In this document: positions 5,949-7,696 of the stretch, one piece after another
Numbering within the stretch: the stretch's first letter is position 1
Layout: each line of letters starts with the position of its first letter
Assembly (NCBI GenBank): GCA_944325295.1
Contig: CALUZL010000046.1
Location: forward strand, 1-7,696
Length of the DNA stretch: 7,696 nt
Origin: an uncultured Erysipelotrichaceae bacterium
GTDB lineage: Bacteria > Bacillota_I > Bacilli_A > Erysipelotrichales > Erysipelotrichaceae
Reading direction: 5' to 3'
Notes under the pieces: generated by a model
Database searches by the model: none
The model's input: the letters and a program-made list of their open reading frames with translations, nothing else
Told to the model about the DNA's origin: nothing
Position numbers and translations under genes: made by a program

Positions 5949-6650
5949 ATGGCAATAAAGATCTTGGTCGCTGATGATGAAGCGAAGATCCGCAAATTAG
6001 TACGCAAGTATGCCGAACATGAAGGCTATGAAGTCATCGAAGCCGAGGATGGTCAGGAAGCTTATGAGAAGTGCATGGCCGAAGATCCGCAACTTCTCAT
6101 CTTGGATGTCATGATGCCTCGCCTTGACGGTTTTGCCGCCTATCAAAAGATCAGACAGACCAAAGATGTCCCCTGTATCTTTTTGACTGCTTTAAACGAG
6201 GAGTATAACCGGATATACGGTTTTGATGTCGGCGCTGATGATTATGTCAGCAAACCTTTCTCGACTAATGAGTTGATGAAAAGGGTCAATGTCGTCTTAA
6301 AGCGCAACTTGCAAAGCACTGCCGATCGCAAAGAAAAGATCGAAGTCGAAGGTATCGTCATCGATGAAGAAGCGCATATCGTCACGGTCGATGGCGAAGT
6401 CAAGACGATGTCGCTCAAGGAGTATGAACTCTTGTTGTACCTCATCAAAAATCCGGGTATCGCCCTTACCCGCGAGAATATTTTAGAGAAGATCTGGGGT
6501 TACGGTTATTTTAAAGACGATCGGACACTGGACACGCATATCAAGCTTTTGCGCAAGACGCTGGGACCTTATGCGACTTACATAACGACGATCAGAGGGG
6601 TAGGTTACCGTTTTGAAAAACAAAGACCGCAAGAAGAGAAGAAGCTTTAA
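5949..6650 (+). CDS. OmpR/PhoB-family response regulator
   Basis: Two-component transcription factor of 233 residues. The N-terminal receiver domain (about 3-117) has the acidic pocket Asp9/Asp10, phosphoacceptor Asp53 in LILDVMMPRLDG, Thr80 in FLTA, and Lys102 in SKPF, so it should be phosphorylation-competent. After a linker, the C-terminal winged helix (about 130-228) shows the OmpR pattern: MSLKEYELLLYLIKNPG, LTRENILEKIWGYGYFKDDRTLDTHI split over two helices, and the final wing TTIRGVGYRFEK. The cognate partner is almost certainly the kinase encoded next, whose start lies within the last 38 nt of this gene. Target genes and signal cannot be read from the sequence; autoregulation of the operon is plausible but no direct-repeat operator was identified upstream of mrp. 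Confidence 0.95.
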   Translation: MAIKILVADDEAKIRKLVRKYAEHEGYEVIEAEDGQEAYEKCMAEDPQLLILDVMMPRLDGFAAYQKIRQTKDVPCIFLTALNEEYNRIYGFDVGADDYVSKPFSTNELMKRVNVVLKRNLQSTADRKEKIEVEGIVIDEEAHIVTVDGEVKTMSLKEYELLLYLIKNPGIALTRENILEKIWGYGYFKDDRTLDTHIKLLRKTLGPYATYITTIRGVGYRFEKQRPQEEKKL

Positions 6651-7696
6651 TATCACGATCGTCCTTACGGGCATTTTGATGGTCTTTATGATGGTGATCT
6701 TAGGAATAATCTATGTCTTTCAGATCAACTTCATGGACGTCTTTTACGAAAACAGCAAGATCGAAGATATGGAAAGAGTCCTCTCGACTCTCGATAGTGC
6801 CTTGGATGATGACGATCTTAAAAACGTCGTCAATGAGATCGGCTTTGAGACAAATGCCTGTGTCGCGATCAAAAACAGCAGTTCCATGAGTGAATACGTT
6901 TCGCAAAGCGAAAACGAGTACTGCAGCTTGAATTATCTTTCAAGCAATCAGTTTGACACCATGTTTGACGAATCGAAAGCCAATGGTGGAAGTGGTCTTT
7001 TTGTCATCAGACATCTCGATCTAAACAACCGTGATTTCTACGACGACAATCTCAGGGCCCTGACCAGGATCGTCAATCACGACGGGGTCGAATACATGCT
7101 TGTAGTGTCGGATACGATCGAACCTTTGCCCTCGGTAACTTCGACGATCCAGCTACAGTTTTTCTACATCATCATCTTTGTGGTGATCATTACGATCATC
7201 CTGGCACTTTTACTTTCGATACTCTTTAAATCTTTAAAGAAGATAAATGAAGAGGCCAAGACTTTGCCTGACGGCGTTTATGATGGCGATGATGTGCACT
7301 CTGTGATCCAGGAAATGGACGACATAAATGACACCTTGAAGGAGTCGTGTATTGCGATCAAGCAGGCCGATGTCGCCAGAAAAGAGTTGCTGTCAAACGT
7401 ATCGCACGATCTGCGGACACCTTTGACGATGATCGTCGGCTATGGGGAGATGATGATCGACTTTGATGAAGAGAAGACCAATGACAATATCAAACTTATC
7501 ATCGATGAGGCCAACCGGTTGTCAAATCTGGTCAATGATCTCTTAGATCTTTCCAAGGCGGAACTGGGGAAGCTCGATCTCGACATGCAAGATGTCAGTC
7601 TCAACGAGTTTTTGACCTCAGTATACAATCAATACCGTCTCTATCTTGAAAATCAGAATATCGAGTTTACACTCGATTTAGATCGGGATATCTTCT
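6613..7696 (+). CDS. Membrane sensor histidine kinase, truncated by the window edge
   Basis: The open frame runs to the right end without a stop; 361 residues are visible, with the ATP-binding domain beyond the window. The start is TTG at 6613: in-frame TAG at 6601 blocks anything earlier, and the next start codons fall inside the first membrane segment. This gives a Lys/Arg-rich N-terminus (1-10), TM1 at about 14-36, an extracytoplasmic sensor region (about 37-182, with Cys83 and Cys104), TM2 at about 183-205, and a weak HAMP-like linker (206-250). The DHp helix follows with the H-box SNVSHDLRTPLTM (261-273), where His265 is the phosphorylated residue. The second DHp helix is DEANRLSNLVNDLLDLSK (298-315). 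The sensor domain is not one I recognise. The 38-nt overlap with the regulator gene, in the other frame, points to coupled translation; the SD is weak (TAGG or GGGG, 8-12 nt upstream). Confidence 0.93.
   Translation, partial: MKNKDRKKRRSFNITIVLTGILMVFMMVILGIIYVFQINFMDVFYENSKIEDMERVLSTLDSALDDDDLKNVVNEIGFETNACVAIKNSSSMSEYVSQSENEYCSLNYLSSNQFDTMFDESKANGGSGLFVIRHLDLNNRDFYDDNLRALTRIVNHDGVEYMLVVSDTIEPLPSVTSTIQLQFFYIIIFVVIITIILALLLSILFKSLKKINEEAKTLPDGVYDGDDVHSVIQEMDDINDTLKESCIAIKQADVARKELLSNVSHDLRTPLTMIVGYGEMMIDFDEEKTNDNIKLIIDEANRLSNLVNDLLDLSKAELGKLDLDMQDVSLNEFLTSVYNQYRLYLENQNIEFTLDLDRDIF

Noticed and set aside
1..7696. Mobile element, CRISPR, phage, toxin-antitoxin or defence system
   Set aside because: There is no transposase, integrase, spaced repeat array, tRNA or attachment-site duplication, and coding is nearly continuous with housekeeping genes of uniform codon use. 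I found no support for a novel multi-gene system.

Overview
The window is ordinary low-to-moderate-GC Firmicutes (Bacillota) chromosome. I base this on the scpA-scpB pair, a Bacillus-type 430-residue PurB whose catalytic residues fall at the B. subtilis positions, strong Shine-Dalgarno sites (GGAG/GGAGG), a Clostridia-like Mrp with an N-terminal Cys cluster, and an OmpR-type regulator plus kinase of Gram-positive style. UGA is a stop at the ends of scpA, scpB, purB and purA, so this is not the Mollicutes code 4. An Erysipelotrichia or clostridial relative is my guess; the sequence does not fix the genus.

Layout from left to right. Positions 1-68 are AT-rich with a 17-T run. rpiB (ribose-5-phosphate isomerase B) runs leftward at 515-69. 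A short divergent promoter region (516-579) holds two back-to-back extended -10 elements. Next comes a tightly overlapping rightward operon, scpA-scpB-purB-membrane-anchored unknown protein (580-3708). A perfect 13-bp inverted repeat (3709-3750) serves as a bidirectional terminator. purA runs leftward (5041-3752). A second divergent promoter region (5042-5132) precedes a rightward operon of mrp (Fe-S carrier ATPase), an OmpR-family response regulator and a sensor histidine kinase that is cut by the right edge.

How the genes work together. PurA and PurB perform the last two steps from IMP to AMP; they lie in convergent operons that share one terminator. ScpA and ScpB are the kleisin and winged-helix partners of SMC; smc itself is not here. 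Mrp, the regulator and the kinase look co-transcribed, which makes a link between Fe-S/redox state and the two-component system conceivable but unproven.

I found no mobile element, CRISPR array, RNA gene, phage gene or defence system. No candidate for an undescribed multi-gene system stands out. The points most worth a second look are a very strong excess of GATC sites (about 115 by hand count, against about 29 CATG and 11 GTAC), an scpA mRNA predicted to be leaderless, an unrecognised membrane-anchored protein coupled to purB, and an Mrp that lacks the family's usual TPQ motif.
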